The notes below the pieces were generated by a model. That model was not told the origin of the DNA and made no database searches. It saw only the letters and a list, made by a program, of their open reading frames with translations. This document shows positions 46,075 through 54,249 of a stretch of DNA of 64,000 nucleotides, in pieces (the first letter of the stretch is position 1; each line of letters opens with the position of its first letter). This stretch comes from Streptomyces tsukubensis (GTDB lineage Bacteria > Actinomycetota > Actinomycetes > Streptomycetales > Streptomycetaceae), in contig NZ_CP020700.1 in the NCBI RefSeq assembly GCF_003932715.1, forward strand, positions 6,966,501-7,030,500, in the 5' to 3' direction. A program made the position numbers and the translations under genes.

Positions 46075-47097
46075 ATGGCCATGCCACTCCGTCAGACCAT
46101 CCGGGTAGGAACGTATCTCTTCGAACAGAAGCTCCGCAGGCGGGAGAAGTTTCCGCTGATCGTCGAGTTGGAACCGCTGTACGCCTGCAATCTGAAATGC
46201 GAGGGCTGCGGAAAGATCCAGCATCCGGCGGGAGTGCTCAAGCAGCGGATGCCGGTGGCCCAGGCCGTGGGGGCGGTGCTGGAGTCCGGGGCGCCGATGG
46301 TCTCCATCGCGGGCGGCGAACCCCTGATGCACCCCCAGATCGACGAGATCGTGCGGCAGCTCGTCGCCCGGCGGAAGTACGTCTTCCTCTGCACCAACGC
46401 CGTACTGCTCCGCAAGAAACTGGAGAAGTTCACCCCCTCCTCGTACTTCGCCTTCGCCGTGCACATCGACGGACTGCGCGAGCGGCACGACGAGTCCGTC
46501 GCCAAGGAAGGGGTGTTCGACGAGGCGGTCGAGGCCATCAAGGAGGCCAAGCGGCGCGGCTTCCGGGTCACCACCAACTCGACCTTCTTCAACACCGACA
46601 CCCCGCAGACCGTCGTCGAGGTCCTCAACTACCTCAACGACGACCTCCGGGTCGACGAGATGATGATCTCCCCCGCCTACGCCTACGAGAAGGCACCCGA
46701 CCAGGAGCACTTCCTGGGCGTCGAACAGACCAGGGAACTCTTCCGCAAAGCCTTCGCCGGCGGCAACCGCAAGCGCTGGCGGCTCAACCACTCCCCGCTC
46801 TTCCTGGACTTCCTGGAGGGCAAGGCGGACTTCCCCTGCACCGCCTGGGCGATCCCGAACTACTCCCTCTTCGGCTGGCAGCGCCCCTGCTATCTGATGA
46901 GCGACGGCTACGTCCCGAGCTACCGGGAGCTGGTGGAGGAGACCGACTGGGAGAAGTACGGGCGCGGCAAGGACCCCCGCTGCGCCAACTGCATGGCGCA
47001 CTGCGGCTACGAACCGACCGCGGTCCTGGCCACCATGGGCTCCCTGAAGGAATCCCTCAGGGCCGCCCGCGAAAGCGTGTCGGGCAGCCGGAGCTGA
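46075..47097 (+). CDS. hpnH: Adenosyl-hopene transferase HpnH, radical SAM
   Basis: The 340-residue radical SAM enzyme joins the adenosyl radical to diploptene to form adenosylhopane, the first step in side-chain growth. The [4Fe-4S] cysteines are C38, C42 and C45 in YACNLKCEGCGKI; IAGGEPLMHP is the SAM-binding GGE motif; a second Cys cluster CANCMAHCGYEPTA lies near the end. It begins right after AGGAGG and only 5 bases past hpnG. A palindrome at 47137-47166 follows it. Confidence 0.95.
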   Translation: MAMPLRQTIRVGTYLFEQKLRRREKFPLIVELEPLYACNLKCEGCGKIQHPAGVLKQRMPVAQAVGAVLESGAPMVSIAGGEPLMHPQIDEIVRQLVARRKYVFLCTNAVLLRKKLEKFTPSSYFAFAVHIDGLRERHDESVAKEGVFDEAVEAIKEAKRRGFRVTTNSTFFNTDTPQTVVEVLNYLNDDLRVDEMMISPAYAYEKAPDQEHFLGVEQTRELFRKAFAGGNRKRWRLNHSPLFLDFLEGKADFPCTAWAIPNYSLFGWQRPCYLMSDGYVPSYRELVEETDWEKYGRGKDPRCANCMAHCGYEPTAVLATMGSLKESLRAARESVSGSRS

Positions 47098-47136
47098 CCC
47101 GGAGCCCGCCCGGGCCCGGCCCGCGGCGGAGCAGGA

Positions 47137-47166
47137 AGTGGCGGCGGGCCGCGGCCCGCCGCCACT
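47137..47166. terminator. Perfect 30-bp palindrome after hpnH
   Basis: AGTGGCGGCGGGCC followed by GC and then GGCCCGCCGCCACT reads identically on both strands. It lies 40 bases after hpnH and before the dxs-like tail, at the presumed deletion point. It would fold as a very stable hairpin and may reduce transcription into the aminotransferase. Confidence 0.7.
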
Positions 47167-47204
47167 GCGAGCGGAGCACGCAGACCGAGAGGGACAGCCG
47201 GCCG

Positions 47205-47279
47205 TGCCGTCTCACCCCGGTGGAGACCGCCGGCCGGATCAGCGCCGTACTGGCAGCCAAGGAGAACCCCGCTCCATGA
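47205..47279 (+). pseudogene. C-terminal remnant resembling 1-deoxyxylulose-5-phosphate synthase (dxs)
   Basis: Reading to a TGA at 47277-47279, which overlaps the aminotransferase ATG as ATGA, the frame gives CRLTPVETAGRISAVLAAK plus ENPAP. This is the pattern at the very end of Dxs proteins (G-L-T-x3-x-A-x-R-I). In other streptomycete hopanoid clusters, as I recall, ispG and a second dxs stand between hpnH and the aminotransferase. Here only this tail remains, probably kept because it holds AAGGAG at 47259-47264, the ribosome site for the next gene. Not a functional enzyme. Family assignment needs an alignment. Confidence 0.55.
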
Positions 47280-48715
47280 CCCCGACCCCGACCCCGTCAC
47301 CGGAACCGACGCCGCCCGGGGCCGCCGCTCCGGCCGGGAGCTTCGACCTCGCCGGACTGCTGGCCGAACGCGGCGGCGAGCGGTACGCCCTGCACGCCCG
47401 CCACCTCAACCCCCAGCTGCCGCGGATGCTGCGCACCATCGGCTTCGACCGCACCTATGTACGAGCCGAGGGCGCCTACTTCTGGGACGCCGAAGGCAAC
47501 GACTATCTGGACATGCTCGCGGGCTTCGGGGTGATGGGCCTGGGCCGCCACCATCCCGTGGTCCGCAAGGCGCTGCACGACGTCGTCGACGCCTCCCTCC
47601 CCGATCTCACCCGCTTCGACTGCCCGCCGCTGCCCGGACTCCTCGCCGAGCGGCTGCTGGCGTACAGCCCGCATCTGGAGCGGGTGTTCTTCTCCAACAG
47701 CGGTACGGAGGCGGTGGAGACCGCGCTGAAGTTCGCCCGGTACGCCACCGGACGGCCCAGGGTCCTCTACTGCCACCATGCCTTCCACGGGCTGACCACC
47801 GGCTCCCTCTCGGTCAACGGCGAGTCCGGTTTCCGCGACGGCTTCGCCCCGCTGCTGCCCGACACCGCCGTCGCCCTGGGCGATGTGCCCGCCCTGGAGC
47901 GCGAGCTGGCCCGGGGCGATGTGGCGGCCCTGGTGGTGGAGCCCATCCAGGGCAAGGGGGTGTACGCGTCCCCGCCCGGCTATCTCGCCGCCGCCCAGGA
48001 ACTCCTCCACCGGCACAAGGCGCTGCTGATCGCGGACGAGGTGCAGACCGGTCTCGGCCGGACCGGCGACTTCTACGCCTACCAGCACGAGCCGGGGGTG
48101 GAGCCGGATCTCGTCTGCGTCGCCAAGGCGCTCTCCGGCGGCTATGTGCCGGTCGGTGCCACCCTCGGCAAGGGGTGGATCTTCGAGAAGGTCTACTCGT
48201 CGATGGACCGGGTGCTGGTGCACTCCGCCAGCTTCGGCTCCAACGCCCAGGCGATGGCCGCCGGGCTCGCCGTCCTCGCGGTCATCGAGGACGAAGGGCT
48301 GGTCGCCCGCGCCCGCGCCACCGGCGATCTGCTCCGCGGCCGTCTGGGTGCGCTGGTCGACCGGTACGAATTCCTCCACGAGGTCCGCGGCCGGGGTCTG
48401 ATGACCGGCATCGAGTTCGGCCGCCCCCGCTCGCTGGCCCTGCGCAGCCGGTGGGCGATGCTCCAGGCGGCCCGCAAGGGACTCTTCGCCCAGATCGTGG
48501 TCGCTCCGCTGCTGCAGAAGCACCGGATCCTCACCCAGGTCTCCGGCGACCACCAGGAGGTGATCAAGCTGATCCCGCCGCTGACCATCGGGGAGCCGGA
48601 GGTCGACCGCTTCGTGACCGCCTTCACGGCGGTCATGGACGAGGCCCACGCCGGGGGCGGACTGCTCTGGGACTTTGGAAAGACGCTGGTCAAGCAGGCG
48701 GTGGCCCAGCGCTGA
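47276..48715 (+). CDS. hpnO: Class III aminotransferase of the hopanoid operon (HpnO-like)
   Basis: The 479-residue PLP enzyme has FFSNSGTEAVETALKFARYA, LLIADEVQTGLGRTGDF with the ring-stacking Asp, and the PLP Lys in CVAKALSGGYVPVG. In hopanoid clusters this enzyme puts the amino group on bacteriohopanetetrol precursors to give aminobacteriohopanetriol. The start at ATG 47276 overlaps the remnant's stop. The first 25 residues are Pro/Thr-rich. It ends the operon; the next gene starts 76 bases later with its own operator. Confidence 0.9.
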   Translation: MTPTPTPSPEPTPPGAAAPAGSFDLAGLLAERGGERYALHARHLNPQLPRMLRTIGFDRTYVRAEGAYFWDAEGNDYLDMLAGFGVMGLGRHHPVVRKALHDVVDASLPDLTRFDCPPLPGLLAERLLAYSPHLERVFFSNSGTEAVETALKFARYATGRPRVLYCHHAFHGLTTGSLSVNGESGFRDGFAPLLPDTAVALGDVPALERELARGDVAALVVEPIQGKGVYASPPGYLAAAQELLHRHKALLIADEVQTGLGRTGDFYAYQHEPGVEPDLVCVAKALSGGYVPVGATLGKGWIFEKVYSSMDRVLVHSASFGSNAQAMAAGLAVLAVIEDEGLVARARATGDLLRGRLGALVDRYEFLHEVRGRGLMTGIEFGRPRSLALRSRWAMLQAARKGLFAQIVVAPLLQKHRILTQVSGDHQEVIKLIPPLTIGEPEVDRFVTAFTAVMDEAHAGGGLLWDFGKTLVKQAVAQR

Positions 48716-48737
48716 GATCATACGATCGGGAAATTTT

Positions 48738-48770
48738 TGCCTCCGGGGCAAGAAACTTGCCTCGGAGGCA
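48738..48770. promoter_or_regulatory. Inverted-repeat operator before the XRE-cupin regulator
   Basis: TGCCTCCGGGGCAAG, spacer AAA, CTTGCCTCGGAGGCA: 14 of 15 arm positions pair. Each arm is itself nearly palindromic (GCCTCnGGGGC), so two dimers could bind. It lies 22 bases before the regulator's ATG and only 23 bases after the aminotransferase stop, consistent with autoregulation. Confidence 0.75.
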
Positions 48771-48791
48771 TTTTCCTGGCGCAATGGAGTC

Positions 48792-49433
48792 ATGCAGAGT
48801 CCTCCCGGGGGCCACCCCCCGGACCTCCGATCCACGGCGCCCGGCGGCCCCGCCGCCGGGGAGGCGCCCGACGCCCTGCCGGACGTGGCACCCAGGCTGC
48901 GCGATCTGCGCCGCAGGCGCGGGCTCACCCTGGAGGCCGCCGCCCACCGCGCCGGACTGTCGCCCGCGCATCTGTCCCGGCTGGAGACCGGCCGCAGGCA
49001 GCCCTCGCTGCCGATGCTGCTCGGCCTCGCCAGGATCTACGGTACGACAGTCGCCGAGCTGCTCGGCGAGTCGGCACCCGAGCACGACCCCGTGATCCGG
49101 GCCGGCAGCCGGGAACCCTCCCAGGCCGACGGCTGGACCTACCACCAGGTCGGCAGCCCGGGCCGGGCCATGCAGACGCTCCGCCTCATCGTGCCGTACG
49201 GCGCCCAGGGCGAGCTGGTCCGCCAGCATCCCGGCGAGGAGTGGCTCTACGTCCTCGACGGCCGGGTCCGGCTCGGTCTCGGTGACACCGTCCACGAACT
49301 GGGCCCCGGCGACAGCGCGCACTACGACTCGCTGACCCCGCACCGGATCGCCGCCGCCACCCGCGACGGAGCCGAGATGATCTTCGTCCACACCCTGCTG
49401 CAGAGCCCCGACATCTTCCATCCGCACTTCTAG
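48792..49433 (+). CDS. XRE-family regulator with C-terminal cupin
   Basis: The 213-residue protein has a lambda-repressor-type helix-turn-helix (RDLRRRRGLTLEAAAHRAGL then SPAHLSRLETGRRQPS, about residues 36-70) and a cupin barrel (QHPGEEWLYVLDGRVRLGLG, ELGPGDSAHYDSLTPHRI) that binds a small ligand. It follows the hopanoid operon, but its own operator suggests it governs itself and the 58-residue membrane protein that follows. ATG 48792 lies right after the operator. Confidence 0.88.
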   Translation: MQSPPGGHPPDLRSTAPGGPAAGEAPDALPDVAPRLRDLRRRRGLTLEAAAHRAGLSPAHLSRLETGRRQPSLPMLLGLARIYGTTVAELLGESAPEHDPVIRAGSREPSQADGWTYHQVGSPGRAMQTLRLIVPYGAQGELVRQHPGEEWLYVLDGRVRLGLGDTVHELGPGDSAHYDSLTPHRIAAATRDGAEMIFVHTLLQSPDIFHPHF

Positions 49434-49596
49434 GTCCCCTCTCCGGTCTTCCGGTCTTCCGGATCTTGCCGATCCGGCCCGGTCCGGGAGAAGGGCCCGG
49501 GCCGCCCGACGGTCCGCACCGTCCCGCCCGTGCAGATGCGATCCGGCCCCGCGCCGGAGGAACCCGGCCGTCGCGCCGGAGAAAGCAGAGGCCGTC

Positions 49597-49773
49597 ATGG
49601 TCGAGAACCCCGCCGCTTCCGAAGGCGCCCAGGCCGCCGGTACCACCCCCCGTGCGAAGAACGAGGAGGGCAAGTTCCCGAAGGGGATCTGGATCCGGCT
49701 CTTCGCCTATCTGGTCGCCGGACACGTCTTCGCCGGCTTCCTCTACCTGCTCTTCGAGGTCGGGGCCAAGTAG
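49597..49773 (+). CDS. 58-residue single-helix membrane protein (DUF6126-like)
   Basis: The product begins MVENPAASEGAQAAG, has a charged KNEEGKFPKGIWIRLF segment and one membrane helix (FAYLVAGHVFAGFLYLLFEV), ending VGAK. I recognise it as the short actinobacterial family that regularly accompanies an XRE-cupin regulator. GAGG precedes the start. It probably sits in the membrane with the N-terminus inside. The distance to the regulator (163 bases) allows a shared transcript. Confidence 0.8.
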   Translation: MVENPAASEGAQAAGTTPRAKNEEGKFPKGIWIRLFAYLVAGHVFAGFLYLLFEVGAK

Positions 49774-49873
49774 ACCGCCCGGACCCCGGGGCCGAACCAG
49801 GGGCAGCCCGCCCGGCCGGCGGCTGAGGGCCGCACCGCGATCCGCCCGGCACCGGCCCGGCGCCCGGCGCGAC

Positions 49874-49913
49874 GCTCTGCGGCCGGGCAGGGGCCCCGCT
49901 CGCACCGCAGAGC
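49874..49913. terminator. Terminator between convergent genes
   Basis: GCTCTGCGG and CCGCAGAGC pair over nine bases around a long loop, about 100 bases after the small membrane protein and 30 bases after the phosphatase stop. Confidence 0.55.
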
Positions 49914-49942
49914 CGAGCCCGCTCCGGACGCCCGGGGCCCGC

Positions 49943-50755
49943 TCAGTCCGTGCCGAGCAGCCTCTCCCGCAGCCGCTCCCGGGTCGCGGAAGAGAGGCCG
50001 AGCCCCTCGGAGAGATAGCGCGGCGTACCGCCCCATACCGAGTCGACGGCGTCGAAGGCCGCGTGCAGATACGCCGCGCGGGCGTCGAACAGCGGGCTCA
50101 GCAGCTCCATCACCTCCGGCGACATGCCCTCCGGGGCGTCCTCCGCCCGGCGCACCCGGTAGCGCCGGTGCGGGTCGTTCGACTTGAGATAGTCCGCCTC
50201 GACGGCCTCCCGCTCCACACCCACCGCGAGCAGGGTCACCGCGACCGACAGCCCCGCCCGGTCCTTGCCCGCCGCGCAGTGCATCAGCGCGGGGACGCTG
50301 TCCTCGGCCAGCGCGTGCAGCACCCGGCTGTGCTCGGCCGTCCGCCCGGTGATGATCGTCCGGTACGCGTCCACCATCCGCTGCGCCGCCCGGCCGTCTG
50401 CCAGCAGGGACCGCAGCTGTGACAGATCACCCCGCCGCACCACCTGCCAGAACTCGGCGCCGTCCGCCGGGTCGCTCAGCGGGAGGTTGAGATTCCGGAC
50501 CCCGGGCAGGGTCACGTCCGGGCCCTCGATGCGGATATCGGCGGCATTGCGGAAGTCGAAGACCGTGTGCAGTCCGAGACCGGCGAGAAAAGCGGCGTCG
50601 CTCGCGGTGGCATGGGCCAGATGGCCGCTGCGGTAGAGCCGTCCGAAGCGCACTGCACGGCCGTCGGTCGACGGCAGTCCGCCGACGTCGCGGAAGTTGC
50701 GGATCCCGGCCAGCTCCGGCTCGGTCGACGGGACCTGCGGCACCTGCTGCGTCAC
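49943..50755 (-). CDS. Tyrosine-protein phosphatase, PtpB type
   Basis: The 270-residue enzyme has NFRDVGGLPSTDGRAVRFGR and the phosphatase P-loop MHCAAGKDRAGLS with Cys160 and Arg166. This matches the PtpB/ALLTAPSE group, which acts on phosphotyrosine, phosphoserine or phosphoinositides. GTG 50755 is preferred, with GGGAG six bases upstream; GTG 50776 is possible. It is secreted in mycobacteria; here no signal peptide is visible. Confidence 0.85.
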   Translation of the reverse strand: MTQQVPQVPSTEPELAGIRNFRDVGGLPSTDGRAVRFGRLYRSGHLAHATASDAAFLAGLGLHTVFDFRNAADIRIEGPDVTLPGVRNLNLPLSDPADGAEFWQVVRRGDLSQLRSLLADGRAAQRMVDAYRTIITGRTAEHSRVLHALAEDSVPALMHCAAGKDRAGLSVAVTLLAVGVEREAVEADYLKSNDPHRRYRVRRAEDAPEGMSPEVMELLSPLFDARAAYLHAAFDAVDSVWGGTPRYLSEGLGLSSATRERLRERLLGTD

Positions 50756-51184
50756 AACGGCTCCCTGGGCAGTCACGGCCGTCGGCGCCGGTCGCCGACG
50801 GTGGCATGACCTTGACGATACGACATTGATTCCTCAGGCAATCATTCCATCGGATGGTCATGAACTGCACGGTGAATGCATGGTGGGCGCTCGGCGCCCG
50901 GACGTGCCACCGACTGTCGAATGAACAGCTTCTGTCCCCTATGTCCGTCATGGTCTCTTCGTTGGAACATGCCCTGTCTCGTTGGGAGATGGGGAGCGGC
51001 TCATGAGCAGGATCACAATCGTGACGGTGTGTGGCGGTGGCCCGGGAGGGGCATACGGACGCCCGGCGGGAGTTGACGGGGTGACGCCCACGGAGGGTCA
51101 CCGCGGTCGGCCCGTCCTCAAGATCGGCTCCGCCCGTCGCCGGGTGAGTGGCTTGTTCCTGCTCTTATGGCCGGTCTACGGTCA
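50756..51184. other. Long leader/promoter region before the riboswitch
   Basis: No gene is supported. It contains the phosphatase promoter on the left and the promoter and early leader of the M23 peptidase transcript on the right. Confidence 0.5.
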
Positions 51185-51363
51185 CCGCACTCCGGTCGGA
51201 CCGCCGAATCCTGCCGCCGTCCGGAACCCTTCACCCGAAGCACGTGGCAGGAGCGGGGGACCCAGGTAGTCCGCCGGACGGGAAACCGTCCGGCTCGGGG
51301 TGAAGTCGCGCCGTGCGCGACCGGGCACCTCCCGCCCGAACCCGACAGCTCACCTCGCAGGCG
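51185..51363 (+). promoter_or_regulatory. ydaO/yuaA-type c-di-AMP riboswitch
   Basis: The leader has the conserved blocks in order: CCGAATCCTGCC (51204), ACCCTTCACCCGAAGCACG (about 51226), GGCAGGAGCGGGGGACCCAG (about 51246) followed by GTAGTCC, TCGGGGTGAA (51295), and CGAACCCGACAGCTCACCTC (51337). These are the signature elements of the ydaO aptamer that binds c-di-AMP and shuts off cell-wall hydrolase genes. It ends 18 bases before the M23 peptidase ATG, so c-di-AMP should repress the peptidase. Confidence 0.92.
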
Positions 51364-51381
51364 CCGGAGAGGAAACGCGCC

Positions 51382-52362
51382 ATGCCCGGAAAGGGTAAGC
51401 ACCGCCGTCCCAAGTCGACGGTCATCACTCGTGGAATCGTCGCTGCCGGTACCGGCGGTGCCGCCATCGCCCTGCCCCTGATCGGGGCCACCGGCGCCCA
51501 TGCCGCCGAACAGGCCGCCCCCGCCGCCCCGACCGCCGCCGTCGCCCCGGCGGCCGCCCCCGCCGCCGCTGCCGAGAAGTCCGCCGGATCAGCCACGTAC
51601 ATCGTGGTCGCCGGGGACCATCTGTCCAAGATCGCCTCCGAGCGGGACGTCGAGGGCGGCTGGCAGGCGCTGTACGCCGACAACCGCGCCGCGGTCGGCG
51701 ACGACCCGTCCCTGATCCACCCGGGTCTGAAGCTGGTGCTCGACGGCAAGGGCGCCGAGCGCGCCCCCGAGGCCCCGGCCGCCAAGAAGGCCGAGGCGGC
51801 CGAGCCCGCGCAGACGGTTGAGAAGGGTGAGCGGGCCTCGCGCGACGGTGCCCGTCCCGCCGCCCCCGCCCCGGCCGCCGCCGAGCCCGCCGCCCCGGCG
51901 CGGCAGGAGACCGCCCCGGCGCCCGCGCCGGAGCCCGCCCCCGAGGCCGCCTCCGGCTCCTGGGCCGCCCCGCTCGCCGGTGCCCAGGTCAGCACCCCGT
52001 ACCGGGCCTCCGGTGCCATGTGGTCCAGCGGCTACCACACCGGTGTCGACTTCGCGGTCCCGACGGGCACCTCCGTCCGGTCCATCGGCCCCGGCACGGT
52101 CGTCTCCGCGGGCTGGGCCGGCGCGTACGGCAACGAGGTCGTCGTCCAGCACACCGACGGCACCTACTCCCAGTACGCCCACCTCTCCTCCCTCTCCGTC
52201 TCGGCGGGCCAGTCCGTCGACGGCGGACAGCAGATCGGCCTCTCCGGCTCGACCGGCAACTCCAGCGGCCCGCACCTGCACCTGGAGGTCCGCACCGGAC
52301 CGGCCTACGGCTCCGACATCGACCCGGTCGCCCATCTCCGCGGCCACGGCGTCTCCCTCTGA
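51382..52362 (+). CDS. Secreted cell-wall endopeptidase, LysM plus M23
   Basis: The 326-residue product has a basic N-terminus and signal peptide (GIVAAGTGGAAIALPLIGAT), a LysM-type peptidoglycan-binding domain (TYIVVAGDHLSKIASERDVE), an Ala/Pro-rich linker, and an M23 zinc peptidase domain with HTGVDFAVPTG and the second ligand pair in SGPHLHLEVRTG. It should cut peptide cross-bridges during growth or spore germination. Control by the c-di-AMP riboswitch just upstream fits this. A strong terminator follows. Confidence 0.93.
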   Translation: MPGKGKHRRPKSTVITRGIVAAGTGGAAIALPLIGATGAHAAEQAAPAAPTAAVAPAAAPAAAAEKSAGSATYIVVAGDHLSKIASERDVEGGWQALYADNRAAVGDDPSLIHPGLKLVLDGKGAERAPEAPAAKKAEAAEPAQTVEKGERASRDGARPAAPAPAAAEPAAPARQETAPAPAPEPAPEAASGSWAAPLAGAQVSTPYRASGAMWSSGYHTGVDFAVPTGTSVRSIGPGTVVSAGWAGAYGNEVVVQHTDGTYSQYAHLSSLSVSAGQSVDGGQQIGLSGSTGNSSGPHLHLEVRTGPAYGSDIDPVAHLRGHGVSL

Positions 52363-52407
52363 GACGCCGCAGCTCCGGCCCTGGGCCCCGCCGCCCCGGC
52401 GCCCGGC

Positions 52408-52442
52408 GAATCCCCCGCGACACCCCGTGTCGCGGGGGATTC
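52408..52442 (+). terminator. Terminator after the M23 peptidase
   Basis: GAATCCCCCGCGACAC at 52408-52423 pairs perfectly over 16 bases with 52427-52442 around the loop CCC. Confidence 0.92.
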
Positions 52443-52537
52443 CCCGTATTCCCACCACCCCGGGTGATCACGGTGGGATAGATCACGGCCCGTCAACCCC
52501 TCCCTACGGTCGCGTAGGTCACATCCGCGGAGAGAGG

Positions 52538-53338
52538 ATGGCCTCCGTGGGAGACGATTCGAGAACTTATGACCAGTCCGGAATCGGGTCGTACGCGGCG
52601 ATCGGGGACAGTTTCACCGAGGGCGTGGGGGACCCGGGGCCCGGGGGGACCTACCTCGGCTGGGCGGACCGCTTCGCGGGACTGCTCGCCGACCGCAGAC
52701 CGGAACACACCTTCCGGTACGCCAATCTCGCCGTACGCGGCAGACTTCTCGACCAGATCGTGGAGGAGCAGGTCCCCAGGGCGAAGGAACTCGCCCCGGA
52801 CCTGGTGTCGTTCTGCGCCGGGGGCAACGACATCATCCGTCCCGGCACCGACCCCGACGATGTGGCGGAGCGTTTCGAACGTGCCGTCGCCGAACTGACC
52901 GGCGCCGTCGGCACGGTCATGGTGACCACCGGGTTCGACACCCGGAACGTGCCCGTCCTGCGCCATCTGCGCGGCAGGATCGCCACGTACACGGCCCATG
53001 TCCGGGCCATCGCCGACCGCTACGACTGCCCGGTGCTCGACCTGTGGTCGCTCCGGTCCGTACAGGACCGCAGGGCCTGGGACCCCGACCGGCTGCACCT
53101 GTCGCCGGAAGGGCACACCCGGGTCGCGCTGCGGGCCGCCCAGGTCCTCGGCCTGGAGGTGTCCGCCGACCCGGACCGGGCGTGGCCGCCCGTACCGGTG
53201 CGGGGCACCCTCGAAGTCCGGCGCGACGACATCCAGTGGGCGCGGGAGTACCTCGGGCCGTGGATCGGACGGCGGCTGCGAGGCGAGAGCTCCGGCGACC
53301 ACGTGGAGGCCAAGCGGCCCGATCTGCTGCCGCTGTGA
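52538..53338 (+). CDS. SGNH/GDSL hydrolase
   Basis: The 266-residue protein has the four SGNH blocks: AIGDSFTEGVGDPG with the nucleophile Ser, NLAVRGRLLDQI with Gly, FCAGGNDIIRPG with Asn, and PDRLHLSPEGHTRVA with Asp and His. Such enzymes are lipases, esterases or deacetylases of sugars. No signal peptide, so it is probably cytoplasmic. ATG 52538 has GGAG at 52529; GTG 52547 is an alternative. It converges on the STM4011-4015 cassette with only 13 bases between stops. Confidence 0.88.
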   Translation: MASVGDDSRTYDQSGIGSYAAIGDSFTEGVGDPGPGGTYLGWADRFAGLLADRRPEHTFRYANLAVRGRLLDQIVEEQVPRAKELAPDLVSFCAGGNDIIRPGTDPDDVAERFERAVAELTGAVGTVMVTTGFDTRNVPVLRHLRGRIATYTAHVRAIADRYDCPVLDLWSLRSVQDRRAWDPDRLHLSPEGHTRVALRAAQVLGLEVSADPDRAWPPVPVRGTLEVRRDDIQWAREYLGPWIGRRLRGESSGDHVEAKRPDLLPL

Positions 53339-53351
53339 CCCCTTCCGGCGG

Positions 53352-54239
53352 TCAGGGACCGGCCGGGCCGCCGGAAGGGAGCACCCCCGGAGCCGGTATG
53401 CGCTCCAGCACCCCGCCCGCGAAGACGTCGTACAGCGGCAGGGATTCGAGGTGGACGTACCCGATGTGGCAGTCGCAGACCGCCAGCGGACAGGCCCGCG
53501 GCCGCAGCGCAGCGCGGTAGGAGCCGTCGTAGAGGTTGCCCAGCGGGGCGGGGACGAAATGGCAGCGGCGGACCGTCCCGTCGCCGTCAACCGAGACCAC
53601 CGACTCTCCCGTACGGCACGGCAGCCCGGCCGAAGCGTGCGGATGGCGGCTGTACGCGAACAGCGGGTCGATCGCGGCCCATCCGGCGGCCTCGGCATCG
53701 GTGTAGGTGTGCCCCTCGGCCGCGTTCACCCAGAGGTAGACGTGTTCCGGCAGTTCGGCGCGGAGCCGCAGCGCGGGCTCGCGGTGCTCAGGCAGACCGA
53801 CGATCCCGACGCTGAAGCGGATCCCCAGGGCGGCCAGCTCCCGGGTCTTGCCGAGGAAGCGGTCGTACGGCGTCTGACCCGGATGGTACGTGCACCAGAG
53901 CGCCACCTTCTCCGGATCGGCGTCGGCCAGCCAGCCGGTGCGGCAGCTCAGGTTGGTCTGCACGGCCACCCGCCCGACCTGGGGCAGTCCGGACAGCTCC
54001 ACCAGGGCCCGCCGGTACCAGGAGCGGACCAGAGCTTCGCCCCAGGGGGTGAAGAGCACCGAGAAACGGCCCCCGGCGGGCGCCGTCGGCTGGTCGGCCA
54101 CCCATCCGCAGAATCGTTCCAGCGCGGCGCGGTCGGCGCGCAGGGTCTCCGGACTGTCCCGCCGCTTGGCGAACGGGCAGTAGGGACAGTCGTAGTCGCA
54201 GGAGGCCAGCGGCCCCCGGTAGAGCATCGTCAGATCCAC
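53352..54239 (-). CDS. STM4011-family radical SAM protein
   Basis: The 295-residue protein starts LTMLYRGPLASCDYDCPYC: Cys14, Cys18 and Cys21 hold the radical SAM [4Fe-4S] cluster. FSVLFTPWGEALVRSWYRRA follows and the C-terminal part has further Cys (RRCHFVP, RACPLAVCDCHIG) that could bind a second cluster, as in SPASM-type proteins. Substrate is unknown. GTG 54239 begins 10 bases after the STM4012 stop. Last gene of the five-gene leftward operon. Confidence 0.88.
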   Translation of the reverse strand: MDLTMLYRGPLASCDYDCPYCPFAKRRDSPETLRADRAALERFCGWVADQPTAPAGGRFSVLFTPWGEALVRSWYRRALVELSGLPQVGRVAVQTNLSCRTGWLADADPEKVALWCTYHPGQTPYDRFLGKTRELAALGIRFSVGIVGLPEHREPALRLRAELPEHVYLWVNAAEGHTYTDAEAAGWAAIDPLFAYSRHPHASAGLPCRTGESVVSVDGDGTVRRCHFVPAPLGNLYDGSYRAALRPRACPLAVCDCHIGYVHLESLPLYDVFAGGVLERIPAPGVLPSGGPAGP

Positions 54240-54249
54240 GGCGCCGCCC

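Noticed and set aside
45807..47279. 490-codon forward frame over hpnG and hpnH
   Set aside because: Most of it is a shadow of hpnH; only the last 24 codons were kept, as the dxs-like remnant.
49466..50422. Forward open frame of 318 codons over the tyrosine phosphatase
   Set aside because: Shadow of the phosphatase, whose P-loop and N-terminal motif are intact on the other strand.
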